Shown piece after piece: positions 1-8,968 of a stretch of DNA of 63,608 nt; the first letter of the stretch is position 1, and each line of letters begins with the position of its first letter. Below the pieces are notes generated by a model, which was not told the DNA's origin, did not search any database, and was given only the letters and a program-made list of their open reading frames with translations. The translations under genes were made by a program, and so were the position numbers. The stretch comes from CAYWXK01 sp964462515 (GTDB lineage: Bacteria; Planctomycetota; Phycisphaerae; Sedimentisphaerales; Anaerobacaceae), in NCBI GenBank assembly GCA_964462515.1, contig CAYWXK010000024.1, positions 1 to 63,608 on the forward strand. Direction: 5' to 3'.

Positions 1-400
1 AGCGAAAAATCCTAAATCCTAAACTCTAAATCCTAAACAAATCCTAAAATCAAATCCGCCGTCGCCACGATGCTATGGCGGGACAAGTTTTCAAATGCTA
101 TAAACAAGGTTTAGTAGATTATTTGACTGGGTCTGCTGTTCCTTAGCGTGCGGGACTCCGCGAGCTTGCCGCTCCTGGCGGGCCTACCGTGTACTACATA
201 GAGCACACAGTTCATATTATACCAAATATTGACTTTTATTCAATAAAAATCTAATTTTTTAGGCAAAAGTTTTTGGGTTTTGTTTGTCGGATTTTGGGGT
301 TGAAGGCACCTAAGGTAAAAATTGACTAAGTTAACGGGGATATTTTTGGTTTGACGAGCTCACTATAAACTTTTCCAGTCGGGTGGACAAAATCGTAAAA
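1..400. other. Intergenic region downstream of the methylase operon
   Basis: No gene is supported here. The first 57 bases are a low-complexity run built on the unit AAATCCTAA. The rest is AT-rich with one GC-rich patch near 145-190 and no convincing terminator. Confidence 0.5.
6..57. repeat. AAATCCTAA-type low-complexity repeat
   Basis: The unit AAATCCTAA or TAAATCCTAAA recurs about five times with small changes. The same unit recurs at 33911-33942, also between genes, so it is a dispersed intergenic family rather than a telomere-like end. Confidence 0.7.
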
Positions 401-1600
401 TCAGGGGCCGTCAGGTTCCGAGGTAGGAGTCAATTTCAAATTTGCTGGGTCTTGCCGATAACATTCCAGAATTTGTTTGGTCGCGGGAAGAAACGCACCT
501 CCAGCATCCATTAGATCCAGCAAATGTAACACCTGAGTTTTAGCACTTTCACGAACAAGTTCTTTGTTAAAACCTTGAACAGCTATGTTAAGATCTGGAC
601 AGATCCATAAATAGCAATCGCCATATCCGTAAAATACATATTGTTTTTGCCCCATGAAGCAATCCCGAAATAATGTTGAAACACTTTGTGTAAATAACTC
701 GGGGACTCTTCCGACCTGATCGTAAAATTCTAAACGAACCAATTCAATATTTTCTGAATCAATGTCGGGTTGTGGCCATGGACTTTTATCGTAATCTCCA
801 GCGTCCATCTCAAGAAGCATTAATGCTTTTGATTCCTCATACCGTAGAATAAACGGTATTTTAGGTATCGCATTCAATACGTTAGGCGATTCTGTTATTT
901 CATCCATCGAAACAAGTTGTTTGTAGTATTTGATGAATTCTGTTGGCAATTCATTTCCATCTAGGCTCACTACCACGCAACCAAGGGATATTTTATGAAT
1001 TCCCTGCGAAGGGATGGGTATCTTATTAAAAGTAGAAAATAAAGTGTAGTTATTAGGATTGGTAACCTGTTGATCTAAAGGGGTTAGATGGTAAGCCTGC
1101 AGAAGTTGTTCGCCGCAAAGCAATCCGTCGAAAGGGCCACCATCTTGTAAGAAGATTTTGGCTGCATGCGTAGTCGTTGGCTTACCTTTGAAACGATCAT
1201 TTGTAAGGAGGACGTTTCTATTTAAAAATGTTGAACATTGAGACCTAGCTACTTCGACCGAGAATATTTTTGTTTCTGGTGTAATTGCGCTACCTTTGAG
1301 AAATAACTTGAAAATTATATCCTGCGGCCATAGATCTTGAATAATCCCACCTTTTCCCAGAAACAGTTCTGCTGTTCTTGTTTGCCTGTCCATATCTACT
1401 GTTCCAGTATTTGAGTTCCACAATGGTACAACAGCAGAATCATCAACAGGTATCTGTTTGTCCAAGAGTGCAGTAACCAGTTCTTTATGAGTTTTGCCAA
1501 AAACATATTCATGTATAACGTCATGAGTTTCTGGATACCTTATTTTCGTAGCATCATGGGTGAAAGAATCTTCTAGTCCGACTATATGTATTTTGCACAT
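401..1600 (-). CDS. Prephenate dehydratase-like domain protein in a DNA-methylase operon
   Basis: The N-terminal half (about residues 2-195) reads as a prephenate-dehydratase-like bilobal domain. KIHIVGLEDSFTHDA matches the family's opening I-x-(F/Y)LG-x2-G(S/T)-(F/Y)S-x2-A. AVVPLWNSNTG matches VVPIEN-x-x-x-G, QCSTFLNR matches QCSKFLNR of E. coli PheA, and NYTLF matches NFTRF. Counterparts of E. coli PheA N160, Q215 and T278 appear as about N62, Q121 and T186. The C-terminal half (about 200-399) has no ACT-domain signature and I do not recognise it. The ATG at 1600 is preferred; a TTG at 1630 would overlap the upstream stop. It is last in an operon with parB-like, vsr and dcm genes, so a role in defence or modification is inferred, not shown. 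Confidence 0.6.
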   Translation of the reverse strand: MCKIHIVGLEDSFTHDATKIRYPETHDVIHEYVFGKTHKELVTALLDKQIPVDDSAVVPLWNSNTGTVDMDRQTRTAELFLGKGGIIQDLWPQDIIFKLFLKGSAITPETKIFSVEVARSQCSTFLNRNVLLTNDRFKGKPTTTHAAKIFLQDGGPFDGLLCGEQLLQAYHLTPLDQQVTNPNNYTLFSTFNKIPIPSQGIHKISLGCVVVSLDGNELPTEFIKYYKQLVSMDEITESPNVLNAIPKIPFILRYEESKALMLLEMDAGDYDKSPWPQPDIDSENIELVRLEFYDQVGRVPELFTQSVSTLFRDCFMGQKQYVFYGYGDCYLWICPDLNIAVQGFNKELVRESAKTQVLHLLDLMDAGGAFLPATKQILECYRQDPANLKLTPTSEPDGP

Positions 1601-1616
1601 ATGGATGACAATTTCC

Positions 1617-2729
1617 TTATTGTCTAACAAATTTCTTCACTACTTGAAGGAGATGATCCTTTAAATCGCCTGAAACACTATTGATCTCGCTTTTTGATAA
1701 TGTCGCAAGCCACTCAGAAAAACGAGTAATTTTCTGTGACGCCTTTCTCGAACCAGCATATTCATCATAAAGAGTTTTGGCTGTCTGAAAATTGCCTTTA
1801 GGTTTCTTTAGAAAAATTCTCGCTGGCATATATCTAACAATGGAAGCAAACTCCCTTACGGATGTAGTAGACACGATTTGTTCTTCTCTTAGGTAGCGAA
1901 AAAGCAATTCCTTAGCTTCTGATAACAAACTAATATCTTGTATTCTGTTTCGGCATCCTATTGCCTTATTATAAAACTCTTCAAAGAAGTGAAACTTGGC
2001 ACGTCCATACCGCTGGGCTTCCTGTCTTGCTTTTCTTCCTTCTTTTTCTTCGACATAACGAATATACTCCCCGATTATGTCGACAACGGCCTGCCATCTT
2101 TTCAGTTCAGATGGCGGAACATCCAGATGACGGTTTATATAGTCGTAAGCTTGCGATTCATCTCTGAGCTTTGTACAGGCCCTTTTAAATTCGGCTATCG
2201 CGAACTCGGCCCTTACATTTCTGGGCCACACCTCTTTGTGTGGATCAAGAAAATTCATCTCAGCAATAATTTTGAGCTTTGTATCATCAGATATTTTGGG
2301 GTCAACCCCTCTGGCTGGAACAATAGTAAATTTAGGACTGGGCCGCTTTTCTTTCTTGATAAGATATTTACAGGCCAAAAATCGCCTATTACCATCTAAT
2401 AATACTTTATCATCCGACAAAATCAGCGGGACACGCACACCATCCATTTTTATGGATTTTGCCAAATCAGGAATCTTATGCAGACCTTGATGAAAAATAT
2501 ATTCTATAATCTCATCATCTGTTATTTGCGCAAGTGGCTTATTTTGAACTTCCTGAAGTTGATCTAAATCAAGGATTGTTCGGAAATTTTCTCGCCATAG
2601 TTGGATATTATTGACCTCTGTTACCCCCTCATATATTTCGACTTTTTCATCGTGAAACCATACAGTTGCGGCAACAGGTTCATTGAGCCACGGTGGTGGC
2701 TCCCAATCATGTGTGACCTTCTTCGCCAT
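1617..2729 (-). CDS. ParB N-terminal-like domain protein
   Basis: About 370 residues. Residues 80-125 carry a ParB/sulfiredoxin-type motif set: IPDLAKSIKMDGVRVPLIL followed by LLDGNRRFLACK. In ParB this fold binds CTP; in relatives it can be a nuclease or kinase-like domain. The long helical C-terminal part is unassigned. The ATG at 2729 is chosen because AAAGGTGA lies just upstream; a GTG at 2738 is possible. There is no parA nearby and the neighbours are vsr and dcm, so chromosome segregation is unlikely. A role as a DNA-binding or nuclease partner of the restriction-modification locus is inferred. Confidence 0.75.
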   Translation of the reverse strand: MAKKVTHDWEPPPWLNEPVAATVWFHDEKVEIYEGVTEVNNIQLWRENFRTILDLDQLQEVQNKPLAQITDDEIIEYIFHQGLHKIPDLAKSIKMDGVRVPLILSDDKVLLDGNRRFLACKYLIKKEKRPSPKFTIVPARGVDPKISDDTKLKIIAEMNFLDPHKEVWPRNVRAEFAIAEFKRACTKLRDESQAYDYINRHLDVPPSELKRWQAVVDIIGEYIRYVEEKEGRKARQEAQRYGRAKFHFFEEFYNKAIGCRNRIQDISLLSEAKELLFRYLREEQIVSTTSVREFASIVRYMPARIFLKKPKGNFQTAKTLYDEYAGSRKASQKITRFSEWLATLSKSEINSVSGDLKDHLLQVVKKFVRQ

Positions 2730-2779
2730 ATAAATCACCTTTTCTTAGATTTATGGTTAATGATTTCAGTCGTGTTCGT

Positions 2780-3232
2780 TTAGGTTTTTAATGTGGTTTT
2801 TAACATCTTAATTTTTAAGTTTAAATGTCCTGTGTCTTTTAAGGAATGCTCCCATATATTTACAACCTTAATACCACGTTTGCGCAGCATTTGTCTATTT
2901 TTTTTGTCCCTTTTTTTGTTCCTAAGTATTTTTGTTTTCCAAAATTTGCTTCTTGTTTTTGGATAATGACCACATTTGGGACAGCCATGCCAAAAGCAAC
3001 CATCAATAAAAATGGCAAGGCGTCTTTTGCGAAAAAAGAAGTCTGGTTTGCCAGTCAAATCCTCGGCGTTGGTCTCCCATCCTTTGATTCCTGACCGAAC
3101 AATCGCCATTCGGAAACAAAGTTCGGTGGTCCGATTATCTTTGCTGTGAATGGCAGCCATTGTCTTTGAACGTACGGCAGGGACATTTTTGAACTTTCCG
3201 CCCTTGAGCGTCTTTCTAAGCTTTCTTTCCAT
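2780..3232 (-). CDS. vsr: Very short patch repair (Vsr) endonuclease
   Basis: 150 residues, the normal Vsr length. The family signature is clear: R-S-x2-M-x2-I-x-S-K near residue 22, GKPDFFF near 62, FIDGCFWHGCPKCG near 75-88 (metal and zinc ligands), FWKTKI, and VVNIWEHS near the end. Vsr nicks 5' of the T in T:G mismatches made when 5-methylcytosine deaminates, and so protects sites methylated by its partner. Its start codon directly follows the methyltransferase stop, consistent with translational coupling. Codons are AT-rich as in the rest of this operon. Confidence 0.95.
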   Translation of the reverse strand: MERKLRKTLKGGKFKNVPAVRSKTMAAIHSKDNRTTELCFRMAIVRSGIKGWETNAEDLTGKPDFFFRKRRLAIFIDGCFWHGCPKCGHYPKTRSKFWKTKILRNKKRDKKNRQMLRKRGIKVVNIWEHSLKDTGHLNLKIKMLKTTLKT

Positions 3233-4561
3233 TTAAGCAGCACTTATTGCTTGGTACCTCTTAAAGAAAGTCCTTTTATTTGCGCTACCATTTAGCCATT
3301 TTGTGGCTTGTTTGATGCTTTTGTTTTTCCTCATCCTTAGTGGGTTAAGCATTGTCTTTGGGCTTCTAATAATCCGCTCTAGAAGCCTAGGATCAGCACA
3401 GTAAAGTCTGCGCCGATAAGGCCCTTTCTCCTTTTTTCTGGCGGTCTTTATTATGGCAGTACCTATTGCATGGCCAAGGGCCAGTGGTGTCGCATTACCT
3501 ACTTGACGGTATTGTGAAGCAGTGCTTCCAGTGAAAACCCAATAATCAGGAAATTGTTGTAATCGCGCACATTCCCTTACACTTAACGGCCTAATTTCTG
3601 TTGGGTGACATAACATTGTGGCCTTTGTTTTTGGATTATTTGTAATTGTAGGGGACGGTCTGTTCCAAGACAATCGTCGTAAGAAGCCGGAACGACCTCC
3701 CCAAGACTTATAAGCACCCCCTATGGCCCTTGACTGCAACTTTTTTGGCAGTGACCTCCAATTGCTTCCTTCGGGAATGAGCTTTAGATAATTGCAAACC
3801 CTGCTGTTGAACTCTAAATATCTGGGTCGTTTTTCCTTAAGACCTTTTAGTCCGTCTTTTAAAGTCACCCATTTCTTTTTGCCGTTTTCACCATTTTGGG
3901 AATGTGTTGGTCCGGGCCAAACAAAATGTCCATCTAATGAACCGATGAATATAACACGTTCCCGTGTTTGTGGGGCCCCATAATCTGCCGAATTAAGCAC
4001 TCCCCAACTTACACAATACCCCAAGTCTTTACATATCTTTTTTAAGTCATTCAATATTTTTTGAAATGCTGAGCCGTGTTCTTCATCAGGTGACAATGGT
4101 GGAAAACCCGGCCCTCTTTCGGCCAAGGGGCGATGCCTTTTTGCAGCAGAAAGTATCCCTTTTACGTTCTCTATAACAAAGAACTTTGGGCGAAGGATTC
4201 TTACGGCCCCTAAAAAGATTCTAAGCCCACAACTGCGTGTGTCTTTTAAGGAGGCCCTTTTACCCGCAGTGCTAAATGGTTGACAAGGTGGTCCTCCTAC
4301 CAAAATATAACGGCCATTTTTTTTGAGACCTGTTTTATGTAGAACATCTTTGCAAATTTCAGCAATATTTTCCAACGTTAGGGGTTTGTTGATTATTACG
4401 AGCCTTTCACTCTTTAGATGTTTGCGATTGTTTTTTATTGTCTGGACGGCAAATTGATCGCATTCAACTGCTGCTTTGAGAACCAAACCAGCCTTTTCCA
4501 ACCCCAAATCCAAACCGAGAGCACCTGAAAACAGTGAAATAATATTTTTTGTATTGCTCAT
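3233..4561 (-). CDS. dcm: DNA (cytosine-5-)-methyltransferase
   Basis: About 442 residues with all main C5-methylase motifs in order: motif I ISLFSGALGLDLG near the N-terminus, motif IV GGPPCQPFS near 90 with the catalytic Cys, motif VI ENVKG near 132, motif VIII QTRERV, motif IX RPSPTIT, and motif X QVGNATP. A C-terminal tail of about 70 basic residues follows motif X. The target-recognition region lies between motifs VIII and IX, and the target sequence cannot be read from it. The ATG at 4561 is preferred over a TTG at 4570. It is first in a four-gene operon with vsr, a parB-like gene and a PDT-like gene. No classical restriction endonuclease gene is visible, so the nuclease is either an unrecognised partner or absent. 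Confidence 0.95.
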   Translation of the reverse strand: MSNTKNIISLFSGALGLDLGLEKAGLVLKAAVECDQFAVQTIKNNRKHLKSERLVIINKPLTLENIAEICKDVLHKTGLKKNGRYILVGGPPCQPFSTAGKRASLKDTRSCGLRIFLGAVRILRPKFFVIENVKGILSAAKRHRPLAERGPGFPPLSPDEEHGSAFQKILNDLKKICKDLGYCVSWGVLNSADYGAPQTRERVIFIGSLDGHFVWPGPTHSQNGENGKKKWVTLKDGLKGLKEKRPRYLEFNSRVCNYLKLIPEGSNWRSLPKKLQSRAIGGAYKSWGGRSGFLRRLSWNRPSPTITNNPKTKATMLCHPTEIRPLSVRECARLQQFPDYWVFTGSTASQYRQVGNATPLALGHAIGTAIIKTARKKEKGPYRRRLYCADPRLLERIIRSPKTMLNPLRMRKNKSIKQATKWLNGSANKRTFFKRYQAISAA

Positions 4562-4746
4562 ACTATCCAAAAAGTAATTGCTTTAAAAACTAAAGGGCCT
4601 TTTCTACTGTAAGAATAAGTAAAACCCAATAATCCGTCAAGTGCAAAAAATGAAGAAGGCAGTGTATGCCACAAAACGAGACACCATAAAACATTAACTC
4701 TCTCGAACTCAGCTTATCCGGAGAAGTTATCTTCAAAGCGTTCCGG

Positions 4747-5037
4747 CTCCCGACAGAGGACCAAGTGAGCAGCAATCGAGGGCAGGCTAGGGCACTCGCA
4801 ATTGGCGTCCCCTGTTCTTAGTCAAGGGAGCAGCACTCGGGGATGACACTTTTCGCCAATTGACTCGGTGTTTTCGCGCTTGTTAAAAACCATATCTCGG
4901 TGTTAAACACGGTTTTTTAAAGTTTTACCCGATGGCAAGGTTTTTCCCTTTGACCAAGCAAGATACCTTAAAGATGAGCGAAGGGCAAGGGGAATTTGTA
5001 GATAGTGGATCTCCAACAGACGACCAAGTAAGCAACA
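4747..5037. repeat. Pair of about 28-bp degenerate direct repeats upstream of dcm
   Basis: The copies at 4747-4774 and 5011-5037 share the core GACCAAGT(G/A)AGCA(G/A)CA preceded by CTCC(C)(G/A)ACAGA. They lie within 500 bases upstream of the methyltransferase start. They could be remnants of a repeat or binding sites; nothing in the sequence decides this. Confidence 0.4.
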
Positions 5038-5191
5038 CTTGGGGGCAAGGATGTCGAAACGATCCGCGATTTGATTTTTTATCAGTATGCCTACGGCGGG
5101 TAAATATGACCAGGGGAATATCGAATGTAGAAGGCAAGAGACCCTTCGACGCGCTGCGCTTGCTCAGGGCGGCTTCGCCGTTTCCGAATGT

Positions 5192-5221
5192 AATAAGAAC
5201 CCCGAAGCGGGCTTCGGGGCT
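5192..5221. repeat. Dispersed palindromic (REP-like) element, copy 1
   Basis: The core CCCCGAAGCGGGCTTCGGGG folds into a strong hairpin. The 30 bases match the reverse complement of 63508-63537 with one mismatch, which lies in the loop. Confidence 0.7.
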
Positions 5222-5397
5222 AAAGAACCCCGCGCTGACGCTTGGGGCTCTGAGGGGCGTTGTCGTGCCGACAACGGCTAAACAACCCTCGCAATGACAC
5301 CCCGACGCCCTTCGGTCTATTGAGGGCAGGGTAGCGGGGCTAAATCAGCCGCAGGCGGATAAAGCAGTATTTTCGCAAAACTCATGAAATATGCGGG

Positions 5398-6450
5398 CTA
5401 ATCCCTGCTGAGGCCGTATCGCTTTGCTGCATCCTTCCTGATGTAGTCCATAATTGGCGCGAAATGGAGGACAGGTTCAATCCGCCGTCTTCTCATACTT
5501 GCATCAGGATAAACGACCGTCAGAATTTTATCCTTTTCCCATTCGCGTGGTTCAAGCTCAAGCTTAATTGAAAATCCGTATTCGGGAAAGATATCGAGAT
5601 TAGGAACCGGATATGGCTGAGGCCCTGCCCCTTCACACCCGGACACAGAAGGCACAATTGTTGGTGTAATGTATCCATCGTCTATACCTATATCGAAGTT
5701 TCTTTTCTTAACATCAACAAGAAAAGCAAATTGTCCTGAGAACCAATCTCCTCTCATTTTCTCAGCCGCAAGCTGCGCGGTAGAAGCCGATTGAGCACCC
5801 AAATTTTCAAGCTCCTCTTTAATAGCCAGCGTCATTGCCTCATCAAAATTATCTTCACCGTTCAAAAGCACCCGGCCGGCAATATGGGCTCCAAGAAGGT
5901 TTGAAAACGAATCTTCCCAGGAAAACGCAGAGGGAAATTCCGGAAAAGGCCCCATGCACTTAAAATCAAACCAGGTCAGGATTTCATGCCAGGTAGTCGA
6001 GGTAAAAGCTAAATACTGGCCGAGCTTAATTGAGACAGTTCTGGCGACTTGTTCTTTATACTCCCGGGTCAATACCGTCCAGCAGTCCGGATAGGTAATC
6101 TTGACAAAACATCTCGACGGTTCTGTGTTCATTCGATACGAAAACTCCTTGTCATTTTTCATCAAACGTTGAAAGGTTTTGTTCGCAAGGAATTTTGTCC
6201 AGTCTGCGGCTATCCTCACGTGGGTCACATCAATATGCCCTGCTTTGCAGGTGTAAACTATGCCGTTTTTTTCAGCCGAACTGAACTTGTAGCTATGTAA
6301 ACCTAAGTCATTAGGGTCGTAGTATCTGGTGCCGATTGTTGAGGTGGGATAACACCCCAATCGATACCTGGGTTCATCACCAAATTGACACCCTGCTGCT
6401 TCGAGCAAAACTAATAATAAAAATGTAGAAGCGAATGGCCTCAACATCAT
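5398..6450 (-). CDS. Predicted lipoprotein or secreted protein, DUF4056-like
   Basis: 350 residues. The N-terminus is a signal sequence (FLLLVLL) ending in EAAGC, a plausible lipobox, so it is probably anchored in or released beyond a membrane. The stretch NGIVYTCKAGHIDVTHVRIAADWT resembles the signature of DUF4056 proteins, whose function is unknown. This family call rests on memory of the motif, not a search. Conserved-looking His, Asp and Trp residues there could form an active site. It stands alone, facing away from the next gene. Confidence 0.6.
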   Translation of the reverse strand: MMLRPFASTFLLLVLLEAAGCQFGDEPRYRLGCYPTSTIGTRYYDPNDLGLHSYKFSSAEKNGIVYTCKAGHIDVTHVRIAADWTKFLANKTFQRLMKNDKEFSYRMNTEPSRCFVKITYPDCWTVLTREYKEQVARTVSIKLGQYLAFTSTTWHEILTWFDFKCMGPFPEFPSAFSWEDSFSNLLGAHIAGRVLLNGEDNFDEAMTLAIKEELENLGAQSASTAQLAAEKMRGDWFSGQFAFLVDVKKRNFDIGIDDGYITPTIVPSVSGCEGAGPQPYPVPNLDIFPEYGFSIKLELEPREWEKDKILTVVYPDASMRRRRIEPVLHFAPIMDYIRKDAAKRYGLSRD

Positions 6451-7055
6451 CGGACCTCTCTCTCAAATTGTGCGACCTTAATCGTAAACACTACGCTCAA
6501 TTGCCTCCTGATTGTTTGCTGGACAACAGAACCGTGCTTTTCAGAATGTTCGGCGAGGTCCTCCTGGTCCACTTTGGTGCTGTTTCACGTTTGTGTCCTT
6601 CTCTTTTGAAACCATAAGCCGTTATATTATCGCTCCTGACTTTGGCTCTATATCTTTAATATTAACTTAAATAATGCGTATCAGGTTAAACTTTACAAAA
6701 AAAAGGTGCGTTCATTGAGTCATCAAAATTTACCTGCATAAATATCTTTTCCCAATCCCGAGCTGTCTTATCCTACTCAGGCTGGAGAGTATAAAATGCT
6801 AAGGCCATTACTTCAAACTTTTCTGAAAAATGTAAAGCAAAAATCCTCAAGTTAGCCGATAAATATAATGGTTCGGATAGGAATATGCAACTATCGATAA
6901 AATAACAAAATATCAGCCAATCGCATATTTAACGTCATCGGATTAAATATAAGGCAGAATGCTCTTGGCTACTGGACGTTCTTACGGTAAAATACCATTC
7001 AATACTCGTTATTTTCGGGAAAACAAATAAGCTATTTTCTGATAAGGGTCGGACG
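6451..7055. other. Intergenic region between divergent secreted-protein genes
   Basis: About 600 AT-rich bases between two divergently transcribed genes. They must contain both promoters, but I cannot single out a convincing pair of -35/-10 boxes. No gene is seen. Confidence 0.4.
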
Positions 7056-7694
7056 ATGAAGGGTTGTATTTATAGCAGTTTCGTGGTGGTTGCGGTAGTA
7101 ACCTATCTGTGTTTTGCCGCACCCCAGCCGGTTGCGGCACCCCGCCCGGGCCAGTGGACGGTTAATACCGCTTTTACACATCCGCAGCAAATTGTGTTGC
7201 AAATGGGTCCCAATGAGCAACCTAAGTGCTTCTGGTACGTGCTGCTAACGCTCACCAACAAGACAAACCGCGATATCGACTTCTATCCCACGTGCGACCT
7301 GATGACGGATACTTTTCAAATCATACCGGCGGGTAAAGGTGTTAGCCCGGCGGTTTTTGGGCAGATAAAAAGGCGTCACCAGAGCAAATACCCCTTCCTT
7401 GAACCTCTCGAAAAGGCAGGTAATAAGATACTTCAGGGTGAGGACAATGCCAAAGATGTCGCCATTATCTGGCCTGATTTTGATTCTAACGCCAAGGGCA
7501 TAAAGCTTTTTATCGCCGGCCTAAGTAATGAAACAGTTGCTATTGACCATCCTGTAGCCAAAGGCAAAACCGGTAAGCTGCTCAAAGTCTATCTTCGAAA
7601 AACTCTCGAGTTAAGCTATACTCTGGCGGGCGACCCTGCCTTGAGGTCCGACGTCAACCTCACCTACGCAGGAAACTGCTGGATTATGAGATAG
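7056..7694 (+). CDS. Secreted protein of unknown function
   Basis: 212 residues with an N-terminal signal sequence (about 1-28, SFVVVAVVTYLCFA then a likely cleavage after PVAA). The mature part begins with beta-strand-like sequence containing WYVLLTLTNKTNRDIDFYP, suggesting an immunoglobulin-like or similar beta domain. No enzyme motif is seen. A GGGT/GGA stretch precedes the ATG. It appears to be a single-gene unit. Confidence 0.65.
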   Translation: MKGCIYSSFVVVAVVTYLCFAAPQPVAAPRPGQWTVNTAFTHPQQIVLQMGPNEQPKCFWYVLLTLTNKTNRDIDFYPTCDLMTDTFQIIPAGKGVSPAVFGQIKRRHQSKYPFLEPLEKAGNKILQGEDNAKDVAIIWPDFDSNAKGIKLFIAGLSNETVAIDHPVAKGKTGKLLKVYLRKTLELSYTLAGDPALRSDVNLTYAGNCWIMR

Positions 7695-7894
7695 AATTTC
7701 ACACCCGATGTTTCACATTCGCGCAGCTCTCCCTTATCCCCACGCACATACAATTATCCATATTCACAAACAATAGGTCTGTGGACGTATTAATGCTAAT
7801 CTGGATAAATTATAGATTGGAAAAACAATAACCTATCTCGTAAATGTAAGAGGCAATGCGTTCTGAGTTGAATCTTTGTCCGAGACAATTGGTG

Positions 7895-8968
7895 TTATGT
7901 TTTCGCGGAGGGCTCAAAAATCCTGAATGTATTTTTGCCTGCCTTCTTAGCCAAATATAGTGCCTGGTCGGAACGGCTTGTAATATCTTCCGGATTAGTT
8001 TCAGCATCATATTGGCCAAGACCAACACTGACAGATAATGGTATCAGCTCTTTTTTCCATGTTGCCGGGGAGCTGGCAACCGCCGCAACCATTCGCTGGG
8101 CTACAATAGTAGCATCATTGAGTGCGGTGTTGGGTAGTATAACGGCAAACTCATCGCCTCCGTATCGAGCTGCCGTGTCGATTTGCCGGATGCATTCTTT
8201 TATCTTTCTACTGATTTCCTTTATAACCTTGTCGCCGGCACGGTGACCGTAGGTATCGTTTGTTTTCTTGAGGTTATCGATATCCACCATAATCACCGAG
8301 ATTTGTCCGCCGTACCGGCGTGAACGCCATAGTTCCTTTTCCAGGATTTCGTAAAAAGTCTTGTGGTTGACAAGACCGGTTAGGCCGTCTGTGGTGGCTT
8401 GGTGTTGGATTTTCTCAAAAAGCTTTATATTGCCAATTGACGCACCAATCAACTGACCGAACAGTTCTATCAAGGCAATATCGTTGGAGTTGAATTGGTC
8501 GCCATTGACCTTATCTGCCAGGTTAAGCACTCCAACCACCCTCTCCTGGCAGACCAAAGGAACAATAGCGCAATTATTGGTTTGATAATTTCCTGCAAAG
8601 GCACGCTGCGATTTCCTGATTACAGGCTTTTTATGGGTGTCTATATCATCTGCCAATATGAGCTGCTTGCTTCTTATAGCCATAACCATCGGAGACGGTG
8701 GGCTCTGATTCAGCGAGACGATTTTGTTTATGAGGAACGGATGATTATGCTTGTGCAGGTGCAGCATACTGTTCGCTTCATCGAGTAGATAAAGAGAAGA
8801 AAACCTTACGTTGACCATCTCAGGGAGGTTTTTGACACAAACATCGGCTATTCGCTCGATGTCCAGGCAGTTTATTTGTCGAGCCAGAGGAGTTATACGC
8901 TCGAGCAGCGAAATGTTCGCGTCACGGTTCTTGTCGGCCTGTTCAGCGTTATTACTGGTTTGATACAT
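7895..8968 (-). CDS. GAF-domain diguanylate cyclase
   Basis: 357 residues. A GAF sensor domain spans about 35-190 (FSSLYLLDE, then CAIVPLVCQERVVGVLNLADK). A GGDEF domain follows at about 200-350 with DGLTGLVNHKTF, DIDNLKKTNDTYGHRAGD and the intact active-site motif RYGGDEFAVILPN. An inhibitory I-site RQID lies five residues before GGDEF, so product inhibition by c-di-GMP is expected. No transmembrane segment is present, so it acts in the cytoplasm. PilZ proteins encoded at 13002 and 31389 are plausible c-di-GMP receptors. Confidence 0.93.
   Translation of the reverse strand: MYQTSNNAEQADKNRDANISLLERITPLARQINCLDIERIADVCVKNLPEMVNVRFSSLYLLDEANSMLHLHKHNHPFLINKIVSLNQSPPSPMVMAIRSKQLILADDIDTHKKPVIRKSQRAFAGNYQTNNCAIVPLVCQERVVGVLNLADKVNGDQFNSNDIALIELFGQLIGASIGNIKLFEKIQHQATTDGLTGLVNHKTFYEILEKELWRSRRYGGQISVIMVDIDNLKKTNDTYGHRAGDKVIKEISRKIKECIRQIDTAARYGGDEFAVILPNTALNDATIVAQRMVAAVASSPATWKKELIPLSVSVGLGQYDAETNPEDITSRSDQALYLAKKAGKNTFRIFEPSAKT

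Larger units (their letters stand above)
4562..5397. other. Repeat-rich intergenic region upstream of dcm
   Basis: About 830 bases with no convincing gene. It holds a degenerate direct repeat (4747-4774 and 5011-5037) and, between 5140 and 5360, a string of GC-rich palindromes including a 30-base hairpin element with a second copy at the far end of the window. Open frames across the palindromes are low-complexity and rejected. Confidence 0.6.

Noticed and set aside
1..57. Telomere-like repeat suggesting a linear replicon end
   Set aside because: The same unit occurs inside the window at 33911-33942, so it is a dispersed repeat.
4932..5297. 121-codon open frame upstream of the methylase operon
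   Set aside because: It runs through several palindromes, has no family pattern or ribosome-binding site, and its composition follows the repeats.
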